This document shows, one piece after another, positions 1 through 9,305 of a DNA stretch of 64,000 bases. Every line of letters starts with the position of its first letter. The first letter of the stretch is position 1. Origin of the DNA: Pseudomonas sp. FP198 (lineage in GTDB: Bacteria > Pseudomonadota > Gammaproteobacteria > Pseudomonadales > Pseudomonadaceae); contig NZ_CP117452.1 in NCBI RefSeq assembly GCF_030687895.1, forward strand, positions 4,828,501-4,892,500, in the 5' to 3' direction. The notes beneath the pieces are model-generated. The model was not told the DNA's origin. It saw only the letters and a program-made list of their open reading frames with translations, and did no database searches. The translations under genes were made by a program, and so were the position numbers.

Positions 1-1140
<1,140 letters not shown>

Positions 1141-1899
1141 ATGCCCGCCGCCCCTGTCCTGTCCGGTCCGCAATATTTGCGAGAAGGACTCAAACTGGTC
1201 CTGAGCCCAAGCCTGCGCCTGTTTGTATTGTTGCCGCTGGCGATCAATCTGGTGCTGTTCGTCGGGCTGGTCTACCTCGCCGGCCACCAGTTCAGCCTGT
1301 GGGTCGACACGCTGATGCCGTCGTTGCCGGATTGGCTGAGTTTTCTCAGTTACGTGCTCTGGCCACTGTTCGTCGTCCTTGTCGTACTGATGGTGTTTTT
1401 CAGCTTCACCATGCTCGCCAATATCATTGCTGCGCCCTTCAATGGCTTTCTCGCCGAGAAAGTCGAGGTAGTGGTTCGCGGCACCGATGATTTCCCAGCG
1501 TTCAGTTGGGGCGAGCTGGTTGCGATGATCCCGCGCACCCTGGCCCGGGAGGCGCGCAAGCTCGGCTATTTCCTGCCCCGGGCCCTGGGGCTGTTCGTGC
1601 TGTCGTTCATCCCGGTGATCAATATCGTCGCCGCACCGCTGTGGCTGCTGTTCGGCATCTGGATGATGGCGATCCAGTACATCGACTACCCGGCGGACAA
1701 CCACAAACTGGGCTGGAACGAGATGCTCGCCTGGCTGCGGGAAAAACGCTGGCAGAGCCTGGGCTTCGGCGGCAGCGTTTACCTGGTGTTGCTGATCCCC
1801 TTCGTGAACATCCTGATGATGCCGGCGGCGGTGGCCGGGGCGACGTTGTTCTGGGTGCGCGAACAAGGTGCCGAGACCGCTCTGGCCCGTCAGGGTTGA
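1141..1899 (+). CDS. cysZ: Sulfate transporter CysZ
   Basis: Inner-membrane sulfate uptake protein feeding assimilatory sulfate reduction. The 252-residue product fits the CysZ family (about 250 aa). It has long hydrophobic segments (about residues 22-48, 65-95 and 135-180, plus one near 210-235) and begins [20 protein letters not shown], the usual '[12 protein letters not shown]' start of the family. The ATG is preceded by GGAG at suitable spacing. It stands alone here, but the sulfate activation genes cysD and cysNC lie 8-10 kb downstream. No regulator site was identified. Confidence 0.92.
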   Translation: MPAAPVLSGPQYLREGLKLVLSPSLRLFVLLPLAINLVLFVGLVYLAGHQFSLWVDTLMPSLPDWLSFLSYVLWPLFVVLVVLMVFFSFTMLANIIAAPFNGFLAEKVEVVVRGTDDFPAFSWGELVAMIPRTLAREARKLGYFLPRALGLFVLSFIPVINIVAAPLWLLFGIWMMAIQYIDYPADNHKLGWNEMLAWLREKRWQSLGFGGSVYLVLLIPFVNILMMPAAVAGATLFWVREQGAETALARQG

Positions 1900-1962
1900 G
1901 CCGTCACAAATCCATCATCCTGGCGTCACAATGACGAAACGGCCCCGGTCGACACTGGGGTC

Positions 1963-3138
1963 ATGACCACACTCCTGCACGTTACCCTCGTCACCGAAAC
2001 CTTTGCGCCGGAAATCAATGGCGTAGCCAATACCCTGGGTCGTCTCTACGACGGCTTGCGTGCCCGCGGGCACCGGGTGGAACTGATCCGCCCCCGCCAG
2101 ACCGGGGACCAGGGCCTGGCCAGTGACGAGCAGTTGCTGCTATGCCGGGGCTGGCCTTTACCCGGGTATCCGGGGCTGCAATGGGGGCAGGCGTCGATGC
2201 ACAAGTTGCTCAGGCGCTGGAAACGTCATCGCCCGGACGTGCTGTATATCGCCACGGAAGGCCCGCTGGGCTTGTCCGCACTACGAGCAGCGCGGCGCCT
2301 GGGAATTTCGGTGGTCAGCGGCTTCCATACCAATTTCCAGCAGTACACCCAGCAATATGGCCTCGGCTTGCTAAGTCGCGGGCTGACCCATTACCTGCGC
2401 TGGTTCCACAACCGCTCCAGCCTGACGCTGGTGCCCAGCCTCAGTCAGCGCCTGGAACTGGAACGCCGGCATTTCGAACGCGTGGCGTTGCTGTCCCGCG
2501 GCGTGGACAGCCAATTGTTCCATCCAGCCAAACGCTCCACCGACCTTCGTCAAACGTGGGGCCTGGGCGAGGACGACATTGCAGTCATCCATGTCGGACG
2601 CCTGGCGCCGGAGAAAAACCTCGGGCTGCTCAAGCGCAGTTTCGACACGCTGAGTAGCGCCTTCCCGGCACGGCGAATCAGACTGGTGATAGTCGGTGAC
2701 GGCCCGCAGCGGCCCGCCCTCGAACAGCTATTGCCCGAGGCGATCTTTTGCGGCACGCAGCGTGGCGAAGCGCTGGCTGCGCATTATGCGTCCGGGGACG
2801 TGTTCGTCTTTCCGAGCCTGACCGAAACCTTTGGCAACGTCGTGCTCGAAGCACTTGCCTCGGGGCTGGGCGTGGTGGCCTACGATCAGGCTGCGGCGGC
2901 GCAGCACATCCGTCACGGCTACAACGGTGTGCTGGCGATGCCAGGGGATGAAGAGGCTTTTTGCGATGCGGCCCGCTGGCTGCTGGAAGAGCGCGAGGCC
3001 TTGCGTTGTGTCCGGCTCAATGCGCGCCAACATGCCAGTCGCCAGGGCTGGGCATCGGTGATCGAGCAGTTCGAGGCGCAGTTACGCGGGGTTTGTGTGG
3101 GTGAGCAGGTGCTGCCGGCGGCGCCGACGGTGCGTTGA
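1963..3138 (+). CDS. GT4-family glycosyltransferase (mannosyltransferase-like)
   Basis: Two-domain GT-B enzyme of 391 residues. The N-terminal acceptor domain starts VTLVTETFAPEINGVANT, typical of GDP-mannose-dependent alpha-mannosyltransferases of the MgtA/PimB type. The C-terminal domain has the sugar-nucleotide site: VGRLAPEKN near residue 215, VIVGDGPQ, and the EX7E motif in TETFGNVVLEA. No signal peptide or membrane segment is evident, so it is probably a cytoplasmic enzyme acting on a lipid or glycan. It lies 63 bp after cysZ and is followed by a REP doublet. The exact donor and acceptor cannot be read from the sequence. Confidence 0.85.
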   Translation: MTTLLHVTLVTETFAPEINGVANTLGRLYDGLRARGHRVELIRPRQTGDQGLASDEQLLLCRGWPLPGYPGLQWGQASMHKLLRRWKRHRPDVLYIATEGPLGLSALRAARRLGISVVSGFHTNFQQYTQQYGLGLLSRGLTHYLRWFHNRSSLTLVPSLSQRLELERRHFERVALLSRGVDSQLFHPAKRSTDLRQTWGLGEDDIAVIHVGRLAPEKNLGLLKRSFDTLSSAFPARRIRLVIVGDGPQRPALEQLLPEAIFCGTQRGEALAAHYASGDVFVFPSLTETFGNVVLEALASGLGVVAYDQAAAAQHIRHGYNGVLAMPGDEEAFCDAARWLLEEREALRCVRLNARQHASRQGWASVIEQFEAQLRGVCVGEQVLPAAPTVR

Positions 3139-3157
3139 ACTTCGGTGACCCTGAAAT

Positions 3158-3256
3158 CGCCTTCGCGAGCAGGCTCGCTCCCACATTGGATCTCGGTCAT
3201 ACATAAATGTATGTTCACTAAAGATCGGAGGTGGGAGCGAGCCTGCTCGCGAAGGC
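3158..3256. repeat. REP doublet (REPIN), type A
   Basis: Two inverted copies of a short palindromic element, core GCGAGCAGGCTCGC plus TCCCAC, at about 3163-3184 and 3231-3252, separated by a short loop. The loop itself holds a perfect inverted repeat, CATACAT-AA-ATGTATG, at 3198-3213. The locus lies between convergent genes and may also limit read-through. This is the REPIN form of non-autonomous element known in fluorescent pseudomonads. Confidence 0.85.
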
Positions 3257-3265
3257 AGGCGCTAC

Positions 3266-4369
3266 TCAGACCAACGTCATCAACGCCTCGCGGCTGAACG
3301 GCAGGATCTCCTGCTCGCGCCCTTCACGCACTTTCTGCGCCCAGTCCGGATCCACCAGCAGCGCGCGCCCCACCGCCACCAGATCGAACTCTTCCTTGTT
3401 CAGGCGCTCGAGCAGATTCTCCAGGCTGGCCGGTTGCGCAACCTTGTCGGTGTTCACCATAAATTGCAGGAACTCACCATCAAGGCCGACACTGCCGACG
3501 GTAATGGTGGGCTTGCCCGTGAGCTTGCGGGTCCAGCCAGCCAGGTTCAGGTCCGAGCCTTCGAATTCCGGCTCCCAGAAGCGACGCGTAGAACAGTGGA
3601 AGATATCCACGCCGGCATCCGCCAAGGGCTTGAGAAATTCTCCCAGCGCTTCGGGCGTCTGCACCAGGCGCGCGGTGTAGTCCTGCTGTTTCCATTGGGA
3701 AAAACGGAAGATGATCGGGAAGCCCTCACCTACCGCAGCCCGCACCGCGCGAATCAGCTCGATCGCGAAGCGCGAACGGTTGGCCAGGCTGCCACCGTAA
3801 TCGTCGGTGCGCTGGTTAGTGCCTTCCCAGAAGAACTGGTCCACCAGGTAGCCGTGGGCACCGTGGATTTCCACCCCGTCCATGCCGATGCCCTGGGCGT
3901 CTTTTGCCGCTTGGGCGAATGCCGCAATGACCTCGTCGATGTCCGCCTGGGTCATGCCATGGACCACGACCTGACCGTCCTTGAGTTTTTCAGTCGGGCC
4001 GTAGCCCGGCACGGCGCCATCCGGCTCGGTACCGAGGCGCCGCACGTTCCCCACATGCCACAGTTGCGGAACAATCTTGCCGCCTTCGGCATGCACGGCA
4101 TCGACTACTTTTTTCCAGCCGGCCAGCGCGGCCTCGCCGTAGAAGTGCGGTACGTTCGGATAGCCGTTGGACGCCCGATGGCCGATCGTGGTGCCCTCGG
4201 TGATGATCAGGCCGACCCCGGCCGCCGCGCGACGACGGTAATACTCGATCACCTTGGTGTTCGGTACTCCGCCAGGCGAAAAGGAGCGCGTCATCGGCGC
4301 CATCACGACCCGGGTCGGCAGTTCCAGCGCGCCGAGATGAAAGGGTTTGAACAGGGCTTTTACAGGCAT
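3266..4369 (-). CDS. Old Yellow Enzyme family NADH:flavin oxidoreductase
   Basis: FMN-dependent ene-reductase of 367 residues, likely reducing activated alkenes or other electrophiles with NAD(P)H. The TIM-barrel shows VVMAPMTRSFSPGGVP near the start, the substrate-binding pocket region EIHGAHGYLVDQFF, and the C-terminal phosphate-binding part AVGRALLVDPDW. The ATG at 4369 (MPVKALFKPF) is chosen because GGAG sits 8 nt before it; an ATG 12 nt upstream overlaps that site. It is related to NemA and xenobiotic reductases, but the natural substrate is unknown. It is convergent with the glycosyltransferase and in tandem with the peroxidase. Confidence 0.9.
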   Translation of the reverse strand: MPVKALFKPFHLGALELPTRVVMAPMTRSFSPGGVPNTKVIEYYRRRAAAGVGLIITEGTTIGHRASNGYPNVPHFYGEAALAGWKKVVDAVHAEGGKIVPQLWHVGNVRRLGTEPDGAVPGYGPTEKLKDGQVVVHGMTQADIDEVIAAFAQAAKDAQGIGMDGVEIHGAHGYLVDQFFWEGTNQRTDDYGGSLANRSRFAIELIRAVRAAVGEGFPIIFRFSQWKQQDYTARLVQTPEALGEFLKPLADAGVDIFHCSTRRFWEPEFEGSDLNLAGWTRKLTGKPTITVGSVGLDGEFLQFMVNTDKVAQPASLENLLERLNKEEFDLVAVGRALLVDPDWAQKVREGREQEILPFSREALMTLV

Positions 4370-4530
4370 GGGGCACTCCATGAAAACGAGGTCACAGATC
4401 GGATATGACGACGATAATATGGGGCATGCACAGCGCTGGGTAGCACTATTGATTGGAGTGATTAAGGATCAGAAGGTAGCGCAGATCGACATTGGAGAGG
4501 CTCAACCCGATGCAAGCCGAGCGCATAACC

Positions 4531-4661
4531 TGTGGCGAGGGGATTTATCCCCGCTGGGCTGCGCAGCAGCCCCAAGAGCAAGCGACTTGATAGCTGACAC
4601 ACCGAGGCATCAGATTTTAGGGCTGCTCCGCAGCCCAACGGGGATAAATCCCCTCACCACA
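4531..4661. repeat. REP doublet, variant type B (GGGGATTTATCCCC core)
   Basis: Inverted pair whose outer arms TGTGGCGAGG / CCTCACCACA resemble type B, but whose core is GGGGATTTATCCCC rather than GGGAGCTTGCTCCC. The accompanying GGGCTGCGCAGCAGCCC hairpin is present on both sides. It sits in the 309-bp gap between the ene-reductase (promoter side) and the glutathione peroxidase (3' side). The remaining 4370-4530 presumably carries the ene-reductase promoter; no clear operator was seen there. Confidence 0.8.
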
Positions 4662-4678
4662 AAAGTTCAGCGGATGGT

Positions 4679-5161
4679 TTAGCTCAGCGCTTTTTCAATC
4701 GCCTGGATCACCGCAGGATCATCCGGCGACGTGCGCGGCGAGAAACGCGCCAGCACCCGGCCGTCCTTGCCGAGCAGGAATTTTTCGAAGTTCCAGGTGA
4801 TGTCCCCGGGAAACTCGGCACCTTCACCCGCCAACAGACGGTACAGCTGGTGACGGTCGTGGCCGTTCACTTCCAGCTTGCTCGACAGCGGGAACGTCAC
4901 GCCGTAATTGAGGCTGCAGAATTCCTGGATCTCCTGCTCGGTTCCCGGCTCCTGGCCGGCGAACTGATTACAGGGCAGGCCCAGCACGCTGAACCCCTGG
5001 TCCTTGTATTGCTGATAAAGATTTTCCAGCGCCGCGTACTGAGGCGTCAGGCCACATTTGGAGGCGACGTTGACCACCAGCACGACTTGGCCCTTGAAGG
5101 GCGCGAGAGGAAGCTCCTGACCATCCAGGGCTTGCAGTTTAAGGTCGTGGAAAGCACTCAT
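4679..5161 (-). CDS. Glutathione peroxidase family protein
   Basis: Thioredoxin-fold peroxidase of 160 residues that reduces hydroperoxides with thiol reductants. The catalytic residue is cysteine (Cys36 in ASKCGLTPQ), not selenocysteine. Gln70 in PCNQFAGQEPG and the Trp in ITWNFEKFLL complete the usual Cys-Gln-Trp site. Length matches bacterial BtuE/Gpx proteins. No signal peptide, so cytoplasmic. It lies downstream of slyD, separated by a terminator, and upstream of the ene-reductase, giving a loosely detoxification-flavoured stretch. Confidence 0.92.
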   Translation of the reverse strand: MSAFHDLKLQALDGQELPLAPFKGQVVLVVNVASKCGLTPQYAALENLYQQYKDQGFSVLGLPCNQFAGQEPGTEQEIQEFCSLNYGVTFPLSSKLEVNGHDRHQLYRLLAGEGAEFPGDITWNFEKFLLGKDGRVLARFSPRTSPDDPAVIQAIEKALS

Positions 5162-5225
5162 GACGAACTCCAGGGTTTGCGGATCTTTTCGAAACAGCCA
5201 TGGGCGATGCTAACAGCTAGCGACT

Positions 5226-5246
5226 AAAAAGGCGCCATAGGGCGCC
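5226..5246 (-). terminator. Rho-independent terminator after slyD
   Basis: On the minus strand GGCGCC-ctat-GGCGCC is followed directly by TTTTT, about 30 nt after the slyD stop codon. Short stem, but a classic U-tract. Confidence 0.75.
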
Positions 5247-5276
5247 TCTCCAGTCAACTTGAGCGTAGCGCAGAAA

Positions 5277-5762
5277 TCAGTGCTGATGGCCGCCTTCACC
5301 ATGGACGTGGCCATGGGCGATTTCTTCCTGGCTGGCATCACGGATGTCGACGATCTTGACCTGGAAGTTCAAGCGCTGACCGGCCAACGGGTGGTTGCCG
5401 TCGACAGTCACGTCGTCGCCGTCGAGGTCACGGATAGTGACGATCTGCATCTGGCCATCAGGCGCCGAAGCGTGGAACTGCATGCCCACTTCCAGCTCAT
5501 CCACGCCTTCGAACATGCTGCGGCTCAGGGTGCTGACCAGCTCGGCGGAATATTCGCCATAAGCGTCTTCCGGCTCAACGGCCACTTTCAGCTCGTCACC
5601 GGTGGTTTTGCCTTCCAGGGCTTTTTCCAGGCCCGGGATGATGTTGCCTGCGCCATGCAGGTAGACCAGCGGAGCGCCGCCGGCGGAGCTGTCGATGACC
5701 TCACCAGCGTCGTTGGTCAGGGTATAGTCGATGGAGACAGCCTTATTGGCGGCGATCAGCAT
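5277..5762 (-). CDS. slyD: FKBP-type peptidyl-prolyl isomerase SlyD
   Basis: Cytoplasmic prolyl isomerase and chaperone that also binds metal ions. The 161-residue product has the FKBP fold interrupted by the insert-in-flap chaperone domain (VYLHGAGNIIPGLEKALEGK then the ALEGKTTGDEL region). It ends in a short His-rich tail, GHVHGEGGHQH, much shorter than the metal-binding tail of E. coli SlyD. The start at 5762 (MLIAANKAVSI) is the family start; an upstream in-frame extension is unsupported. Its ATG may share a CATG palindrome with the start of the divergent DUF3565 gene. Confidence 0.94.
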   Translation of the reverse strand: MLIAANKAVSIDYTLTNDAGEVIDSSAGGAPLVYLHGAGNIIPGLEKALEGKTTGDELKVAVEPEDAYGEYSAELVSTLSRSMFEGVDELEVGMQFHASAPDGQMQIVTIRDLDGDDVTVDGNHPLAGQRLNFQVKIVDIRDASQEEIAHGHVHGEGGHQH

Positions 5763-6069
5763 GGGGCGAGACCTTTTGCATAAGAATGAAGAACGGACAA
5801 GTCTAAACAAGGATTTGCCCGAAAGCGAACGGAACCCGGACAAACGGGCTAGCTCGAACAGACCAACGGTCACCGGTTTTCATCAGGATGAGGACGGGCA
5901 CTGGGTCGCCGAGCTGTCCTGCGGCCACACCCAGCACCTGCGCCACCAGCCACCGTGGCAATCCCGGGCCTGGGTGCTGGACCCGGCGCAACGTATTGAA
6001 AAAATAGGCCAGCCCTTTGATTGCGGCTGGTGCGCTCAAGGCCCGGTTAGCGCTAACCTTGGCGACTGA
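5761..6069 (+). CDS. DUF3565 domain-containing small protein
   Basis: Small protein of unknown function. The conserved core is GFHQDEDGHWVAELSCGHTQ followed by HLRHQPPW and a C-terminal FDCGWCAQG. The spaced CGH and CGWC motifs look like a zinc-binding knuckle (inference). The first in-frame ATG of the right size is at 5761, giving 102 residues; an ATG at 5731 would give 112 but lies inside slyD. The first 35 residues before the core are non-conserved in appearance, and there is no ATG nearer the core, so the start is uncertain. Confidence 0.75.
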   Translation: MGRDLLHKNEERTSLNKDLPESERNPDKRASSNRPTVTGFHQDEDGHWVAELSCGHTQHLRHQPPWQSRAWVLDPAQRIEKIGQPFDCGWCAQGPVSANLGD

Positions 6070-6129
6070 ATTGACGGTAGACAGCCAGTCATAGGCTGCA
6101 GCCTTGCCATGCACCCCTAGAGAATCCGC

Positions 6130-8229
6130 ATGCAGACTTTTTTTATCGCGCCCACCGATTTTGGTGTGGGTCTGACCTCCATCAGCCTCGGGCTGGTGCG
6201 TACCCTCGAACGGGCCGGGCTGAAAGTCGGCTTTTTCAAACCCATCGCCCAGCCCCACCCTGGCGATACCGGCCCGGAACGCTCCACCGAACTGGTGGCC
6301 CGTACCCACGGCCTCAAGCCGCCGCAACCGCTGGGCCTGGCCCATGTCGAGCGCATGCTCGGCGATGGCCAGCTCGATGAGTTGCTGGAAGAAATCATCA
6401 CCCTCTACCAACAGGCCGCGATCGGCAAGGACGTGCTGGTCGTCGAGGGCATGGTCCCGACCCGCAGCGCCAGCTACGCCGCCCGGGTCAACCTGCACCT
6501 GGCCAAGAGCCTGGACGCCGAGGTGATCCTGGTATCGGCGCCGGAAAACGAAGTGCTGACCGAACTGTCCGGTCGTGTCGAGTTGCAGGCGCAACTGTTC
6601 GGCGGGCCGAAAGATCCGAAGGTCCTCGGCGTGATCCTCAACAAGGTGCGCACCGACGAAAGCATGGAAGCGTTTTCAGCACGGCTCAAGGAGCACTCGC
6701 CCCTGCTGCGCAGTGGCGACTTCCGCCTGCTCGGCTGCATCCCTTTTCGCCCCGAGCTCAACGCCCCGCGCACCCGCGACGTGGCCGACCTGATGGGCGC
6801 GCAGGTGCTCAACGCCGGCGACTACGAAACCCGGCGCATGAGCAACATCATCATCTGCGCCCGGACCATGCGCAACACGGTGGAACTGCTCAAGCCCGGC
6901 GTATTGGTGGTCACCCCGGGCGATCGCGATGACATCATCCTGGCCGTGAGCCTGGCGGCGATCAACGGCGTGCCGCTGGCCGGCCTGCTGCTGACCAGCG
7001 ACACCCTGCCCGACCCGCGCATCATGGACTTGTGCCGAGGCGCCTTGCAGGCGGGGTTGCCGGTGCTGTCGGTGAGCACCGGCTCCTACGACACCGCCAA
7101 CCTGCTCAACAGCCTGAACAAGGAAATCCCCATCGATGACCGCGAACGCGCGGAGATCATCACCGATTTTGTTGCCAGTCACCTCGACGCCAACTGGCTG
7201 CACCAACGCTGCGGCACGCCACGGGAAATGCGCCTGTCGCCGGCGGTGTTCCGCTACCAACTCATCCAGCGTGCCCAAGCGGCCAACAAGCGCATCGTCT
7301 TGCCCGAAGGCAGCGAACCGCTGACCGTACAAGCGGCTGCGATTTGCCAGGCTCGGGGCATCGCCCGTTGCGTGTTGCTGGCCAAGCCGGCCGACGTTGA
7401 AGCGGTGGCCCGCGCCCAAGGCATCGAACTGCCGCCAGGGTTGGAGATACTCGACCCGGATACGATCCGCGAGCGCTATGTGGAACCCATGGTGCGGCTG
7501 CGCAAAAGCAAGAGCCTGAACGCACCGATGGCCGAGCAGCAACTGGAAGACACCGTGGTGATCGGCACCATGATGCTGGCGCTGGATGAAGTCGACGGGC
7601 TTGTCTCGGGCGTCATCCACTCGACCGCCAATACCATTCGCCCGGCGTTGCAACTGATCAAGACCGCACCCGGCTGCTCGCTGGTGTCCTCGGTATTTTT
7701 CATGCTGTTTCCCGAGGAAGTGCTGGTCTACGGCGACTGCGTGATGAACCCGCACCCCAGTGCAGCGGAGCTGGCCGAAATCGCCCTGCAAAGCGCCGAT
7801 TCAGCCGCAGCGTTCGGCATCACGCCACGGGTGGCGATGCTCAGCTATTCCAGCGGCGAATCGGCCAGCGGTGAAGAAGTGGAGAAGGTCCGCGAAGCCA
7901 CCCTGCTGGCCCACGAGGCACAACATGGCTTGCTGATCGACGGCCCGTTGCAATACGACGCCGCCGCCAACGAGGCCGTGGCCCGGCAATTGGCACCCAA
8001 CAGCCAGGTAGCCGGCCGCGCCACGGTGTTCATTTTCCCGGACCTGAACACCGGTAACACCACCCACAAGGCCGTGCAGCGCAGCGCCGACTGCGTCAGC
8101 CTCGGGCCGATGCTGCAAGGCCTGCGCAAACCGGTCAACGACCTGCCGCGCGGCGCCCAGGTCGATGACATCGTGTACACCATCGCCCTGACAGCGATCC
8201 AAGCCGCCAACCGACCTCTGGACATTTAA
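6130..8229 (+). CDS. pta: Phosphate acetyltransferase
   Basis: Interconverts acetyl-CoA and acetyl phosphate; the long form of the enzyme at 699 residues. An N-terminal P-loop-like dethiobiotin-synthetase domain (FFIAPTDFGVGLTSISLGL) is followed by a DRTGG domain (about residues 220-330) and the catalytic PTA domain from about residue 380 (RIVLPEGSEP onward, with the conserved C-terminal FPDLNTGNT). It directly abuts the acyltransferase gene at 8230, so the two are probably co-transcribed. No acetate kinase gene is seen in the window. Confidence 0.96.
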   Translation: MQTFFIAPTDFGVGLTSISLGLVRTLERAGLKVGFFKPIAQPHPGDTGPERSTELVARTHGLKPPQPLGLAHVERMLGDGQLDELLEEIITLYQQAAIGKDVLVVEGMVPTRSASYAARVNLHLAKSLDAEVILVSAPENEVLTELSGRVELQAQLFGGPKDPKVLGVILNKVRTDESMEAFSARLKEHSPLLRSGDFRLLGCIPFRPELNAPRTRDVADLMGAQVLNAGDYETRRMSNIIICARTMRNTVELLKPGVLVVTPGDRDDIILAVSLAAINGVPLAGLLLTSDTLPDPRIMDLCRGALQAGLPVLSVSTGSYDTANLLNSLNKEIPIDDRERAEIITDFVASHLDANWLHQRCGTPREMRLSPAVFRYQLIQRAQAANKRIVLPEGSEPLTVQAAAICQARGIARCVLLAKPADVEAVARAQGIELPPGLEILDPDTIRERYVEPMVRLRKSKSLNAPMAEQQLEDTVVIGTMMLALDEVDGLVSGVIHSTANTIRPALQLIKTAPGCSLVSSVFFMLFPEEVLVYGDCVMNPHPSAAELAEIALQSADSAAAFGITPRVAMLSYSSGESASGEEVEKVREATLLAHEAQHGLLIDGPLQYDAAANEAVARQLAPNSQVAGRATVFIFPDLNTGNTTHKAVQRSADCVSLGPMLQGLRKPVNDLPRGAQVDDIVYTIALTAIQAANRPLDI

Positions 8230-9138
8230 ATGCTGGATTTCCTGCCTGCCCCCGTGCGCGGCGTCATTGCCTCGCTGCTGTTGGCGCTGAACACCATCGC
8301 CTGCTGTACGCCGCTGTTCGTCGTGGCGATCTTCAAGCTGTTGCTGCCCTTCCCCGCCGCCCAGCGTTTCACCGACTGGCTGATGAGCCACATCCACGAA
8401 GCCTGGATCAGCAACAACAAGGCCTGGATGAACCTGTTGCGCCCTACCCGCTGGCACCTCAGTGGCCTGGGAGGCCTGGACTACCAGCACTCGTATCTGA
8501 TCACCAGCAACCACCAGAGCTGGGTCGACATCATGGTGCTGCAATACGTGCTGAACCGACGCATCCGCCCATTGAAGTTCTTTCTCAAGCAGGAGCTGAT
8601 CTGGGTGCCGGTGATCGGCCTGGCCTGGTGGGCCCTGGGGTTTCCGTTCATGAAGCGTTATTCCAAGGCGTACCTGGAAAAGCATCCGGAGAAGAAAGGC
8701 AAGGACCTGGAAACCACCCGCAAGACCTGCGCGAAGTTTCGCAACAACCCCGTGGGCATCTTCAATTTCGTTGAGGGCACACGCTTCACCGAAGGCAAGC
8801 ATGCCCAGCAACAATCACCGTTTCGCTACCTGCTCAAGCCCAAGGCCGGCGGCATCGCGTTTGTGCTTGATGCCATGGGTGAGCAACTGGAGTCGATCAT
8901 CAACGTGACGATCCATTATCCGGGCGGTCGTCCGGGTTATTGGGATTTGCTCTGCGGCAACGTTGGCGAGGTGGTGGTGCATTTCCAGGAGTTGAAGATC
9001 CCGCCGCAGTTCATCGGTAAAAGCTACGACCAGGATGGGGAGTATCGCCTGGAATTCCAGGGTTGGATCAATCAGTTGTGGCAAGACAAGGACGCGCTGC
9101 TGGAGCAGATGCATCGCGAGTATCCCGCCAAGTCTTGA
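8230..9138 (+). CDS. PlsC-type acyltransferase (YihG-like)
   Basis: Membrane-associated acyltransferase of 302 residues, of the lysophosphatidic-acid acyltransferase superfamily. The catalytic motif is NHQSWVD (near residue 96), and the substrate-binding block is VEGTRFT (near residue 183). A hydrophobic N-terminal segment (about residues 10-40) anchors it to the inner membrane. It looks most like E. coli YihG, a non-canonical 1-acyl-glycerol-3-phosphate acyltransferase; the fatty-acid preference cannot be read. It starts immediately after the pta stop codon. Confidence 0.88.
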   Translation: MLDFLPAPVRGVIASLLLALNTIACCTPLFVVAIFKLLLPFPAAQRFTDWLMSHIHEAWISNNKAWMNLLRPTRWHLSGLGGLDYQHSYLITSNHQSWVDIMVLQYVLNRRIRPLKFFLKQELIWVPVIGLAWWALGFPFMKRYSKAYLEKHPEKKGKDLETTRKTCAKFRNNPVGIFNFVEGTRFTEGKHAQQQSPFRYLLKPKAGGIAFVLDAMGEQLESIINVTIHYPGGRPGYWDLLCGNVGEVVVHFQELKIPPQFIGKSYDQDGEYRLEFQGWINQLWQDKDALLEQMHREYPAKS

Positions 9139-9155
9139 GGTGACTGTACAGGCCT

Positions 9156-9234
9156 CATCGCGAGCAAGCTCGCTCCCACAGGGTATGTGTGAGTGCCACG
9201 AATCTACTGTGGGAGCGAGCTTGCTCGCGATAGC
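9156..9234. repeat. REP doublet (REPIN), type A
   Basis: Inverted copies of the GCGAGCAAGCTCGC core with TCCCAC flank, only about 30 nt apart, between the convergent acyltransferase and cysNC genes. Confidence 0.85.
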
Positions 9235-9250
9235 AATTTTCCAGACAACA

Positions 9251-9288
9251 AAAAAGCCCGCAGATGATCACTCATCTGCGGGCTTTTC
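9251..9288. terminator. Bidirectional terminator between the acyltransferase and cysNC
   Basis: A perfect 13-bp stem (AGCCCGCAGATGA, arms 9255-9267 and 9272-9284) with a 4-nt loop. An A-run precedes it and a TTTT follows, so it can terminate transcripts from both strands; the longer U-tract serves cysNC on the minus strand. Confidence 0.9.
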
Positions 9289-9305
9289 ATTTACAGCGCC
9301 GATCC

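Noticed and set aside
4347-4682. A 111-codon plus-strand frame across the ene-reductase/peroxidase gap
   Set aside because: Runs through a REP doublet and has no ribosome-binding site or recognisable motif.
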